64,000 nucleotides of DNA from DASQZK01 sp963732905 (lineage in GTDB: Bacteria > Bacteroidota > Bacteroidia > Bacteroidales > GCA-2748055), in assembly GCA_963732905.1 (NCBI GenBank), contig CAVTBM010000008.1, positions 1,054,001 through 1,118,000 on the forward strand. The letters run 5' to 3'. Of the stretch, positions 26,627-35,417 are shown piece by piece; within the stretch, counting starts at the first letter, position 1, and each line of letters begins with the position of its first letter. The notes under the pieces are model-generated. The model saw only the letters and a program-made list of their open reading frames with translations. It made no database searches and had not been told where the DNA came from. The position numbers were made by a program, and so were the translations under genes.

Positions 26627-29600
26627 ATGAGTGAACAAATTCTTAAAGCCCTAATGCAGCTCTTTGCTATTATAGCGAGACCTGAGAGTAATGTCAGGGA
26701 CAGGCGCACCATCGTTGAGTCTTTTCTTAAGCGCCAGCTTAACCAGGAACTTGTTGCGGAATATCTTAGCGTTTTTGATGATTATTACAGCAGACACCAG
26801 CAAAAACAGAAAGACAAGGATTCGAGGCGCAGACGCATCGCTTCCAGCTCTGTAAGGGTACTTAAGATATGTACAGAGATTAATGAAGAGCTGGCTCAGC
26901 CTCAGAAAATCATCGTCCTGATCCAGCTTCTTGAATTTATCAAATCGGAAAATGATGAGATCACCCCCCAGGAGATGGAATTTGTAAATACAGTTGCTGA
27001 GACATTCAACATCAGTTCATGGGAGTATTCTCAAATAAAAGATTTTGTGTTGTTCTCATTCGAACAGATACCCGACTCGGATGCAATATTAATTATTGAC
27101 AACAAGGATGATGCGGCCTACTTCGGGAGGGATGTCAGGCACCTGAGGGTTGATGGTATAGTTGGGCAGATCAGGGTTTTACATGTAACGTCCACCAACC
27201 TTTATTTCATCCGGTATATCGGGGTGAATGAAATCAACATGAACGGGCAACTCATTGAGAAGGAAAAAGTATATGCCTTCAATACGGGTTCGTCCATCAG
27301 GAATCAGCAGATCGATCCAATATATTACAGTGATATTGTCAGCCGGTTTGCCGGGGACAAGATCAAATCCAGGATTGTTTTCGAAGCCAGGAAGGTCCAT
27401 TACAGGTTCAAGAGCGGGAAAGTGGGCTTGTACGATATCAGTTTTACTGAACAGTCGGGCCGGCTGGTGGGTATTATGGGGGCCAGTGGTTCGGGAAAAT
27501 CAACCCTGCTAAATGTCTTGAACGGCTCCGCTGCGCCCGATTCCGGGGATGTGCTCATAAACGGGCTTGATATTCACGGTAAAAGTCATGAAATAGAAGG
27601 TCTCATTGGTCACGTTTCCCAGGACGATCTTCTCATCGAAGAACTAACTGTTTACCAGAACCTGTATTACAATGCAAAACTCTGTTTCGACAATTATACC
27701 GAGGAGCAATTGGAAAAGGCGGTGGACCATGTGCTTAAAAATCTTGGTTTGTTTGAGATCAAGAATATCCAGGTAGGATCACCCCTGAACAAGAAGATCA
27801 GTGGAGGACAGAGAAAAAGGCTGAACATTGCCCTGGAGCTGATCCGCGAGCCTGCAGTACTTTTCCTTGATGAACCAACATCGGGACTTTCAAGCCGGGA
27901 TTCTGAAAATATTCTTGACCTGCTCAAGGAACTTTCCCTGAAAGGGAAACTGGTATTTGTAGTGATTCACCAGCCCTCTTCGGAAATTTTCAAAATGTTT
28001 GACAAACTGTTGATTCTTGACACTGGGGGCTATCTGATTTATAACGGTGATCCGGTCGATTCCATCATCTATTTTAAGTCGAGGGTTCATCATGCCAACT
28101 GGAATGAAAGTGAGTGTCATGCCTGCGGGAATGTCAATCCTGAACAGATTTTCAATATTGTAGAATCATCTGTCATTGACGAATACGGAAAACTGACTGA
28201 TATGCGGAAGATCTCTCCGTTAGAGTGGAGCCAGTATTACAAGAAGGGGCAGATTGAAGATGAGGCTCCTGAGGCTGGAAAAGATGAACTTCCGGAAATT
28301 TCCTTCAGTATTCCTGGCAGATTTAAACAATTCAGAGTATTTGTCACCCGTGATGTTCTGAAGAAGATCAGTGATCTGCAATATATGGTCATCAACTTTC
28401 TGGAGGCGCCGGTTCTGGCGTTTCTGCTGGCCTATATTATCCGGTATTACGATGTGGATGTTGCCAACAAGTTCGGGTATACCCTTAGTGGGAACAGCAA
28501 TCTTCCCATATATATCTTTATGTCGGTCATTGTTGCTATATTCATAGGCCTCACAGTAAGTGCGGAAGAGATTATAAAGGACCGAAAGATACTTAAGCGG
28601 GAGGCTTTTCTTAATCTCAGCTGGTCAGGCTATCTTTTATCTAAGGTCTTTGTGTTGTTTTTCATTTCGGCTGTACAGGCGGTTCTCTTTGTTGCGATTG
28701 GAAACAGCATACTGGAAATCAAGGGTATGTATTTCGTATACTGGCTTGTGCTTTTTAGTGCCTGGGCCAATGCCAATTTGATGGGTCTTGTTATCTCAGA
28801 CAGCTTCAAGACCGTGGTCACGATCTATATTCTGATCCCGTTCCTGGTCATCCCCCAGATTGTCCTTAGCGGAATTATTGTGAAGTATGAAAAACTGAAC
28901 CCTAATATTTCAAGTCCGGAGTCTATTCCGTTCTATGGTGAAATCATGTCGGCCCGATGGGCGTATGAAGGACTAGCCACCTATCAGTTTATTGAAAACG
29001 AATACGAAAAACTGTATTATGCCAAGGATAAGCTCATCAGCAATGCCAGTTTCAAAGATAATTTTCTGATGAACGACCTGCTCAACAAGGTCCGGTTTGC
29101 TCAAAAAAATTTAGATAACCCTGCTCAGCAAGAGCACATTTCATATTTACTCCATCTGCTTAGAACGGAGATCGACAAAGAATTTGTATACCGCAAGAGA
29201 CTCAGCCGCGAGGAAAAAAGCATCCCCATGGAATACCCTGCTGACATTGATAAGCTCAACCCGGAAAGTGTAACTCCTGTTGTGCTTTCGGAAATTCAGC
29301 TATACCTCCAGGGTCTCCAAAACTTTTACAATAAGTTATACAAATATGTTTATCAGAGGAAGAACGAGCAAAAAATGCATGAGAACAGAGAATTTATTGC
29401 AGGTCTGAAACGGAAATATTATAATGAAAGTCTGGAGGAATTTGTGACCAACAAGAATGAATTTCAGCGTATTGTAGAATATAATGGTGAACTGATCCAA
29501 AAAATCGACCCCATCTATCTTGATCCCCAGTTCAGTTTTATCAAAGCACATTTTTATGCCCCGAGGAAGATGGTTTTCGGACGGTTTTTCCCAACGATAT

Positions 29601-29713
29601 GGGTGAATATCTTCGTAATCTGGCTCTCCTCTCTTATATTGTATATCGTATTATATTTCCGGCTTCTGAAGCGGCTGATCGATTTTTTCAGCAGGGCCTC
29701 CAGCACTTCTTAG
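26627..29713 (+). CDS. ABC transporter fusion: TerB-like, FHA-like, ABC ATPase, membrane domain
   Basis: 1028-aa ABCG-like half-transporter with unusual N-terminal extensions. Residues about 1-160 are helical and acidic, resembling a TerB-type domain (EITPQEMEFVNTVAETFNIS). Residues about 165-255 resemble an FHA/DUF beta domain (ADGIV-like hydrophobic strands, VNEINMNGQLIEKEKVYAF). The ATPase follows: Walker A GASGSGKST (about 285), signature ISGGQRKRLN (about 390), Walker B AVLFLDEPTSGLSS, and H-loop VVIHQPSSE. The membrane domain has about six helices, two of them far C-terminal. The long insert at about 790-980 between helices is charged. ABC2-type export of an unknown substrate is likely. 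It is monocistronic and its end faces siaC. Confidence 0.85.
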   Translation: MSEQILKALMQLFAIIARPESNVRDRRTIVESFLKRQLNQELVAEYLSVFDDYYSRHQQKQKDKDSRRRRIASSSVRVLKICTEINEELAQPQKIIVLIQLLEFIKSENDEITPQEMEFVNTVAETFNISSWEYSQIKDFVLFSFEQIPDSDAILIIDNKDDAAYFGRDVRHLRVDGIVGQIRVLHVTSTNLYFIRYIGVNEINMNGQLIEKEKVYAFNTGSSIRNQQIDPIYYSDIVSRFAGDKIKSRIVFEARKVHYRFKSGKVGLYDISFTEQSGRLVGIMGASGSGKSTLLNVLNGSAAPDSGDVLINGLDIHGKSHEIEGLIGHVSQDDLLIEELTVYQNLYYNAKLCFDNYTEEQLEKAVDHVLKNLGLFEIKNIQVGSPLNKKISGGQRKRLNIALELIREPAVLFLDEPTSGLSSRDSENILDLLKELSLKGKLVFVVIHQPSSEIFKMFDKLLILDTGGYLIYNGDPVDSIIYFKSRVHHANWNESECHACGNVNPEQIFNIVESSVIDEYGKLTDMRKISPLEWSQYYKKGQIEDEAPEAGKDELPEISFSIPGRFKQFRVFVTRDVLKKISDLQYMVINFLEAPVLAFLLAYIIRYYDVDVANKFGYTLSGNSNLPIYIFMSVIVAIFIGLTVSAEEIIKDRKILKREAFLNLSWSGYLLSKVFVLFFISAVQAVLFVAIGNSILEIKGMYFVYWLVLFSAWANANLMGLVISDSFKTVVTIYILIPFLVIPQIVLSGIIVKYEKLNPNISSPESIPFYGEIMSARWAYEGLATYQFIENEYEKLYYAKDKLISNASFKDNFLMNDLLNKVRFAQKNLDNPAQQEHISYLLHLLRTEIDKEFVYRKRLSREEKSIPMEYPADIDKLNPESVTPVVLSEIQLYLQGLQNFYNKLYKYVYQRKNEQKMHENREFIAGLKRKYYNESLEEFVTNKNEFQRIVEYNGELIQKIDPIYLDPQFSFIKAHFYAPRKMVFGRFFPTIWVNIFVIWLSSLILYIVLYFRLLKRLIDFFSRASSTS

Positions 29714-29780
29714 GGATCATTCGTGGGTTTTAATGCCAATATCTTCCGGATATCCCGAACCTGTGTGAAAGAGTGCCACA

Positions 29781-29817
29781 AAAAAAAGCCGCCGTTTCTC
29801 CGGAGAAAAACGGCGGT
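29781..29817 (-). terminator. Rho-independent terminator after siaC
   Basis: On the minus strand a strong stem (CCGCCGTTT..CTCC pairing with GGAG..AAACGGCGG, arms about 29816-29802 and 29801-29788) is followed by eight Ts. It lies 24 bp past the stop of the SiaC-like gene. On the plus strand no T-run follows, so it serves mainly the minus-strand genes. Confidence 0.8.
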
Positions 29818-29840
29818 AAATTAAAAATAACGAAGAGGGT

Positions 29841-30221
29841 TTATTCGACAATTTCGATCATTTTGAAAGGTACCCTGATAATGGATTCGTAATCTTCACC
29901 GGCTTCCAGCATATCCTCATCATCTTCCTCATAATACCAGTTAATAATCACCTCCTGTTTCCCCTTCTGAATACCTTCCAGCTTTTTAAAGACATCGAGT
30001 ATACATTTGGATGAACTGGTGTTGAAGTATTCAAGCTGGACATTAACCTGAGTGAGTCCTTTAGGTTCCTTTGAATAGCTATCCAGCCAGTCAACTAAAG
30101 GCTTATAAAACTCTATTGAGTTTTCAGGAATTGATCTGCCCTTTATCTCCATGACCCCTGTTTCAGAATTAAATTTGACAGTTGGGGTTTTCGCAGTTCC
30201 TTCAATTGAAATAGGTTCCAT
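29841..30221 (-). CDS. siaC: SiaC family regulatory phosphoprotein (DUF1987)
   Basis: 126-aa protein of the DUF1987/SiaC family. In Pseudomonas aeruginosa SiaC is phosphorylated by the kinase SiaB and dephosphorylated by the PP2C phosphatase SiaA, and the unphosphorylated form activates a diguanylate cyclase. Here the beta-alpha STAS-like fold has YFNTSSSKCILD, in which Thr68 lines up in position and context with the phosphorylated threonine of SiaC. It lies 35 bp downstream of the siaB-like gene and ends at a hairpin terminator. No SiaA-like phosphatase or diguanylate cyclase is in the window, so the downstream output here is open. Confidence 0.85.
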   Translation of the reverse strand: MEPISIEGTAKTPTVKFNSETGVMEIKGRSIPENSIEFYKPLVDWLDSYSKEPKGLTQVNVQLEYFNTSSSKCILDVFKKLEGIQKGKQEVIINWYYEEDDEDMLEAGEDYESIIRVPFKMIEIVE

Positions 30222-30256
30222 ACTACGTTTTTTCTTTTAAAATATATTTACATTAA

Positions 30257-30808
30257 TCAGGATACAAAAACATCCAGGTTAAAGAAGTAATAATCCTTTT
30301 CATAATTTTCAAAGCTGTATTCGAGCTTGTTCCCTGTTTTTCTGGCGATATCTACAAGCCCAAGACCCCCACCGCCCTTAGCACTAAGCTTCTGATGATT
30401 AAGAATAAATTTATACATATCCTTCAATTCATCCTTTGAAAGCGAATTGATCTTATCAATCTTATCTTTCAGCGGTTTGATTCTCCCGGAACTAACGAAA
30501 TTACCTGTGGTGATTTTATACATGTTAGTGTCGATCCTTGACACAACAAGAACACCGAATTTAGGCTCGTAATCGTTCTTCATTTGATTGGGCAATTCTT
30601 CAATGTGATGATAAAGATTTTGAAGACTTTCAACAAGAACGTTATAAACCTTTTTGCGGATTTTTGATGTTTCGCTCAGGTTATCGAGTTTGGCTTCGAT
30701 TACCTCCAAAACATTGCCAATAAGGTCACTAGTAATACTACCCTTATAGGCAAGGAGTACATCACCGCCGTTTAATTTCTCATAATACTCGTTAATATCA
30801 AAGCTCAT
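30257..30808 (-). CDS. siaB: SiaB family protein kinase
   Basis: 183-aa GHKL-fold protein of the DUF6272/SiaB type, which phosphorylates SiaC. The N-box is VLVESLQNLYHH (E60, N64). The glycine-rich ATP lid is AKGGGGLGLVDIARK near the C-terminus. It is a compact stand-alone kinase with no sensor domain or membrane segment. Gene order siaB-siaC with a 35-bp gap supports a dedicated kinase-substrate pair. A promoter-like TTTTTG..TATATTTG lies 58 bp upstream of the ATG. Substitution of the SiaA phosphatase by an unlinked gene is assumed. Confidence 0.85.
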   Translation of the reverse strand: MSFDINEYYEKLNGGDVLLAYKGSITSDLIGNVLEVIEAKLDNLSETSKIRKKVYNVLVESLQNLYHHIEELPNQMKNDYEPKFGVLVVSRIDTNMYKITTGNFVSSGRIKPLKDKIDKINSLSKDELKDMYKFILNHQKLSAKGGGGLGLVDIARKTGNKLEYSFENYEKDYYFFNLDVFVS

Positions 30809-30865
30809 TGAGGCTTTTATTTCTTTTAAGTACGTATTGGGAATACGTCGTTAACAATTGCTCAA

Positions 30866-30893
30866 CAAATATAAAAAAAAACTCAAATACAAA
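30866..30893 (-). promoter_or_regulatory. Bacteroidota promoter for siaB-siaC
   Basis: On the minus strand TTTG (30893-30890) and TATATTTG (30873-30866) with a 16-bp spacer match the -33/-7 pattern, upstream of the siaB ATG at 30808. The surrounding interval (30809-31098) is very AT-rich and holds no other recognisable element. Confidence 0.5.
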
Positions 30894-31098
30894 AAGTAAT
30901 ACAGAATTAAGTATTAAAAAAGATTCTTAAACAGCTGACCCATTCAATCCAACAAGGGTTGCTTCGTCATTTAAAAATAACAAAAAAAAAATGATACGTG
31001 AATTTTTTTTTATCCAGATGATGAATTTTTCGTAAATGTAAAAAAAATACCTGAATAACTAATGAATGGTGTTCAATAATAAAAGAATCCATTTGAAT

Positions 31099-32253
31099 TC
31101 ATTTTTCCCCGAACTGGTCTTTCCTTTTTCCTTTAAAAAGGTCGTACATATAAAACCTGCATTTGAGGCTGCCATTAAGCAGTTCCTGTTTTACCGAGGG
31201 TTTCAGTCCGATAAACTTCATGGCTTCGATATTTGCACTCAGTATCCAGGCTTTGTACCCGGAGAACTCGTTTTTCAGATGGTCACCGATTGATCTGTAG
31301 AAGTCATCAATACGTTCCTCCCTTATCCTTTCTCCATAAGGTGGATTCATGATAATGAGCCCATTATCTCCCTTTGCCTTGAGATCAAGAAAATCAGCTC
31401 TTTCAATCTGAATAACATCGCTAAGGAGTGCTTTGCCGGCGTTTTCCAGTGACAGGTTAACGGCTTCTGCTGAAATATCGGAAGCGATGATTTTATGTTG
31501 AAAAGGTTTGCTTACCATTAGTTTCTCGACGATACGGGTGTACAGATCTTCGTCATAATCTCTCCAGTTCATGAAAGCAAAAGACTGTCTGAGTATTCCG
31601 GCCGGCACATTCATAGCAATCATGGCGGCTTCGATGGGTAGCGTTCCGGAACCGCACATAGGATCGACGAAGTCACTTTCCCCGCGCCATCCGCTCATCA
31701 GGATCATACCTGCAGCAAGTGCTTCATTCAACGGCGCAACATACTGTCCTGTCCGGTAACCGCGTTTGAACAGCGGTTCACCCGAACTATCCAGAGAAAT
31801 ATCCACACGGTAATCATTAATATGCACATTGACCGAGATGTCGGGGTGCCTGGTATCGATATCAGGCCTTTTACCAGTTTGCTGCCTGAACTTGTCGACA
31901 ATGGCATCCTTGGTTTTAAGGGCTATATAGTGGCTATGTGAAAAATATTTTGAATTCACGGCGCTGTTTATGGCCAGTGACCGTCCGGGAGGAAAATAGC
32001 TGTCCCAGTCAATTTCAAAAACCGATTTGTAAAGCTGATCCTCATCCCTGGCCGTAAAGGACTTGATATTCATCAGGATCCGGATGGCGGTTCGCAGGGT
32101 AAGATTGAGTTTGTATAAAAGTGCAGTTCCGCCTGAAAATCTTACTGCACGGTGGAAAGGTCTGATATTTTCAGCTCCCTGTTCGAGGAGTTCCTGAGCC
32201 AGTACTTCTTCAAGTCCGAATAGTGTTGTTGCAACAAATTGATCTTCAGGCAT
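31099..32253 (-). CDS. THUMP-domain class I SAM-dependent RNA methyltransferase (RlmL-like)
   Basis: 384-aa predicted 23S rRNA or tRNA guanine-N2 methyltransferase. An N-terminal ferredoxin-like/THUMP module (about 1-155; FVATTLFGLEEVLAQELLEQ) binds RNA. The Rossmann methyltransferase domain contains the SAM loop DFVDPMCGSGTLPIEAAM and the catalytic IIMNPPYGERIREE typical of N2-guanine or N6-adenine methylation. Its length fits the single-domain homologue of the N-terminal half of RlmL rather than the full RlmKL fusion. It follows the nicotinamide riboside kinase gene by 5 bp on the same strand, so it is probably in the same transcript although functionally unrelated. Confidence 0.85.
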   Translation of the reverse strand: MPEDQFVATTLFGLEEVLAQELLEQGAENIRPFHRAVRFSGGTALLYKLNLTLRTAIRILMNIKSFTARDEDQLYKSVFEIDWDSYFPPGRSLAINSAVNSKYFSHSHYIALKTKDAIVDKFRQQTGKRPDIDTRHPDISVNVHINDYRVDISLDSSGEPLFKRGYRTGQYVAPLNEALAAGMILMSGWRGESDFVDPMCGSGTLPIEAAMIAMNVPAGILRQSFAFMNWRDYDEDLYTRIVEKLMVSKPFQHKIIASDISAEAVNLSLENAGKALLSDVIQIERADFLDLKAKGDNGLIIMNPPYGERIREERIDDFYRSIGDHLKNEFSGYKAWILSANIEAMKFIGLKPSVKQELLNGSLKCRFYMYDLFKGKRKDQFGEK

Positions 32254-32258
32254 TTCTT

Positions 32259-32798
32259 TTATTGTTTTGTTTCCTGTACGGCATCCAGGGCCATCCTGAA
32301 CCTGTCGGGACCGCTTCCTGATATGATCCGGAGTGGTACATCCAATGCCTCAATTTCTTCTTTATAACGGTTAAAAAGCGAAGTCCTGCTTTCGCTCCCA
32401 TTTTCCCTGACATTGTCGGGTTCCCATGGTATATCAGGAGAGCATAAAAGATACAGATCCATAGGATGCTCTTCTATTTTCTGATCGATCCATTCCGGGT
32501 ACTTACCGAAAACCACCTCGAACCACACTTTGGTAATGATCAGCCATGTATCGAAAATTACCAGATCATGTCCCTCGCCGGAATATTTCATATAGTCCTC
32601 TATCTGCTTCCTGGCAATATGTTCGATATCTGAGTAGCTGTATTTCTCCCTGAGTGAACTTACATAGTACCTGGCGTATTCGGGAATCCACACAGCATCC
32701 AACTCCCGCGCCAGATAATCGGAGATATTTGTCTTGCCGGTCGATTCAGGGCCGGTGACCACAATTCTGATCACGTTTTTTTCAAGTCTTTTTTCCAT
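32259..32798 (-). CDS. NadR-like nicotinamide riboside kinase
   Basis: 179-aa P-loop kinase equivalent to the C-terminal domain of NadR, which phosphorylates nicotinamide riboside to NMN. Walker A is GPESTGKTNIS near the N-terminus, followed by the family's WIPEYARYYV segment and LVIFDTWLIITKVW with a Walker B-like Asp. It lacks the adenylyltransferase domain of full-length NadR. The start overlaps the end of pnuC by 28 bp, tying transport and phosphorylation together, the usual way this vitamin is trapped in the cell. Confidence 0.88.
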   Translation of the reverse strand: MEKRLEKNVIRIVVTGPESTGKTNISDYLARELDAVWIPEYARYYVSSLREKYSYSDIEHIARKQIEDYMKYSGEGHDLVIFDTWLIITKVWFEVVFGKYPEWIDQKIEEHPMDLYLLCSPDIPWEPDNVRENGSESRTSLFNRYKEEIEALDVPLRIISGSGPDRFRMALDAVQETKQ

Positions 32799-33358
32799 TG
32801 CCTGAAGCCAATAAACGCCATAAAAGTATAAACTAAAAACAAGATAACCGTGGGATAAAGCCCCTTATAAATATACATTCCCATAGAAACCGCATCGATT
32901 ACGATCCAGAATAACCAGTTTTCAATCATCTTTCTGGCAAGCATCCAGGTAGCAACCACACTGGCAGCTGTCGTAAAAGCATCGAGATAAGGCAGGGGAT
33001 CCTCATAAAATTTCAGCACATAACCTGAAATGACCGTCAGCCCCATGCTTACGGCGATAAGTATAACCCACACCCCTGGAGTGATGCCTGTGACCGGGAT
33101 CTGTCCATCAGAATCCTGTCTCTTTGAACCGTGAACCCAGTGAACCCATCCGTAAATGCTGATGAAGAAATAATAAACCTGCAAACTCATATCGGCAAAC
33201 AAACGGACGTGATAGAATACATAGATATACAGCAGGGATGTAATAATGCCAAGCGGCCATAACCAGATGATCTGACGAATTGAAAAATACAGATAAATAA
33301 GCCCTGTAATGGCCCCCAGGATTTCAATGTAGTTTTTGGACAACCAGTCAATAAGCAT
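32771..33358 (-). CDS. pnuC: Nicotinamide riboside transporter PnuC
   Basis: 195-aa inner-membrane facilitator of the PnuC family. About seven hydrophobic segments span the protein. Family traits are the NYIEILGAITGLIYLYFSIR start, WLWPLGIITSLLYIYVFY with the conserved Trp-Pro, VYYFFISIYGWVHW, and WLFWIVIDAVSMGMYIYKG toward the end. The 28-bp overlap with the NadR-like kinase indicates a nicotinamide riboside salvage operon for NAD. PnuC relatives for thiamine exist, but the kinase neighbour argues for nicotinamide riboside. Confidence 0.92.
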   Translation of the reverse strand: MLIDWLSKNYIEILGAITGLIYLYFSIRQIIWLWPLGIITSLLYIYVFYHVRLFADMSLQVYYFFISIYGWVHWVHGSKRQDSDGQIPVTGITPGVWVILIAVSMGLTVISGYVLKFYEDPLPYLDAFTTAASVVATWMLARKMIENWLFWIVIDAVSMGMYIYKGLYPTVILFLVYTFMAFIGFRQWKKDLKKT

Positions 33359-33460
33359 TTCTGATTCAGGATTGTGAATTTAAAAAGCGAATTCCGGAAT
33401 AAGGACTGGAGGATCTATGAAATTGTTCCGTTTATTCCCCGCTCCCCAATCCCAGGTCCC

Positions 33461-35065
33461 TTATTGACCCTTGTAAACCTGTAGTTTAGAATTATACAGA
33501 TCATTTTTGCTCATTACATCTACAGCTTTCAGAAAGATAGGATCCTTAAGGTTATAAATCTCGTAAAATGCCTTAGTATCCCACAGATCTCTCGCAATAT
33601 AAGCTTTGATCAGCATGGTAATCATATCCTTACTTGTTGCAAACTGATCCTTGTCGTATTTGATGCCCTGACTTTCGGCATATTGCTGTAATTGTGAGGT
33701 TATTGCAGGGGTAATTACAAAGTTTTTTCTATAACTGTCAAACTGCGGATAGGAAGCCAGCAGTGTCTTCCGGTTATTGTCGACATATTCAAGGATGAAC
33801 TGATTCAGCACACCCTGGCTGATAAGGTCCCTGTAGTAATCGGAATAGGATGATGTGTCGATAGGTACAAGATAATCCGGAAGAATCCCTCCACCGCCAT
33901 ATACCACCCTGTTTTTAAGCAGGGTATGAAATTTCAGAGAGTCGGGGAAATGTTTGGTATCCTCACCGCTGAGTTCACCGGAATTGTACCGTTCAAGAAG
34001 TTCATGCGAGTAAGCATCAAAGCCTTTGCTGTAAGATTTTTGAATGAGGCGGCCGGCCGGGGTAAAATATCGGGCGACGGTAAGCCTGATCTCGGATCCG
34101 TCGTTGAGTTCAAAACGGCCCTGAACCAGTCCTTTGCCGAAAGAACGGCGGCCAACAAGAACAGCCCTGTCCCAGTCCTGCATAGCACCGGAAACGATTT
34201 CGGAGGCTGACGCTGATGTTTCATCGATCATGATTACGAGCTTGCCGCTTTCAAAAGATCCTTTATCGGTAGAATAATAATTGCGTCTTGGATTATGAAC
34301 CCCTTCCGTATAGACGATCATTCTTCTGCCGGCAAGGAACTGATCGGCCAGGTCAATAGCAACGTAGAGATAACCACCACCATTACCCGACAAATCAAGG
34401 ATGAGGCTTTTCATGCCTTTCTCCTGAAGTTCGGTCATGGCCTGGGTGAATTCATCCATCGTTGTATTGGAAAACCGGGCCAGCTTTATATAGCCGACAT
34501 TATCATCCACCATATAGGCAGCGTCGATGCTGTAGATCGGAATTTCGTCCCTGGTGATAGTAAAATCAAGCAGTTTATCCACATGCCTGCGTCTTATAGT
34601 CACACTGACTTTGGTTCCCTTGGACCCTTTCAGCTTCTTCATCACATCGAGATTTGTGATTCCTATGCCAGCCACATTTTCACCGTCAATTTTAACAATG
34701 CGGTCTCCTGCATGAATGCCGACTTTTTCAGAAGGCCCTCCGGCGATCGGACTGATGATGAAAATGGTGTCCTGCAGAATATTGAAAGAAACGCCAATTC
34801 CTTCAAAGCCGCCTTCGAGTTGTTCCTGGGAGGCAGCCACTTCTTCCTTACTGAGGTATGTGGAATGCGGATCCAGGTCATGAAGCATATTCCGAAGAAC
34901 CTGTCCTACTAGTTTGTCTTCGTTGACGGTGTCAACATAATACCTGGAAATATCGTTGAGTACTTCACCGAATTTAAGCGATTGCTCAGTAATCTGGCCG
35001 AATCCGGGGTTTAAGAACAGGACCGCAAGGCCTGTAAGGATGATCGCAAATTTTTTCAATCTCAT
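33461..35065 (-). CDS. C-terminal processing protease, S41 family with PDZ
   Basis: Exported tail-specific protease of about 534 aa. A signal peptide follows ATG 35065 (MRLKKFAIILTGLAVLFLNP); the longer form from ATG 35092 adds nine residues before it. The PDZ domain lies at about 80-165 (GGPSEKVGIHAGDRIVKIDG). In the S41 core the nucleophile Ser is in ETSASASEIVSGAM and the general base Lys in GRRSFGKGLVQG. The C-terminal ~190 residues form a helical family extension (LLASYPQFDSYRKNFV). It degrades or trims periplasmic proteins by their C-termini. It is upstream of pnuC by 102 bp, so co-transcription is possible but not clear. Confidence 0.9.
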   Translation of the reverse strand: MRLKKFAIILTGLAVLFLNPGFGQITEQSLKFGEVLNDISRYYVDTVNEDKLVGQVLRNMLHDLDPHSTYLSKEEVAASQEQLEGGFEGIGVSFNILQDTIFIISPIAGGPSEKVGIHAGDRIVKIDGENVAGIGITNLDVMKKLKGSKGTKVSVTIRRRHVDKLLDFTITRDEIPIYSIDAAYMVDDNVGYIKLARFSNTTMDEFTQAMTELQEKGMKSLILDLSGNGGGYLYVAIDLADQFLAGRRMIVYTEGVHNPRRNYYSTDKGSFESGKLVIMIDETSASASEIVSGAMQDWDRAVLVGRRSFGKGLVQGRFELNDGSEIRLTVARYFTPAGRLIQKSYSKGFDAYSHELLERYNSGELSGEDTKHFPDSLKFHTLLKNRVVYGGGGILPDYLVPIDTSSYSDYYRDLISQGVLNQFILEYVDNNRKTLLASYPQFDSYRKNFVITPAITSQLQQYAESQGIKYDKDQFATSKDMITMLIKAYIARDLWDTKAFYEIYNLKDPIFLKAVDVMSKNDLYNSKLQVYKGQ

Positions 35066-35417
35066 ATCTGTATAATTTATAAGTTTTACCATCCGGGCAT
35101 CCCGTTTTGATCATCCTTCATACAATCCTATATATGATATTCAGGATATTTACAAATTCGGGGCAATTTCGATATACTATTCCTTTCCGGGTATCAAGGG
35201 GCAATAAATGCTTTCCTTTAGTGTTCAGCATTCATCAATGAATTTAGGATTACCCGGTTCCGGACTACTGCGTTTTCCGTCCTCCCCCATTTTAGTTAAA
35301 AGCCATTACTCAATTTCCGGAGTCGATGAAAGGAAATATAGATTGTAACAATCCCGGAATTTAAATTGTTGATTTATAACATCAAAAACCGGGTGTTTCA
35401 TCTATATCAGCATCAGG
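35066..35417. other. Intergenic region without recognisable features
   Basis: About 350 bases between the end of guaA and the start of the S41 protease gene. It should carry the promoter of the protease and the 3' end of the guaA transcript. I see no gene, no strong hairpin followed by Ts, no exact TAnnTTTG element and no notable repeat. Confidence 0.5.
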
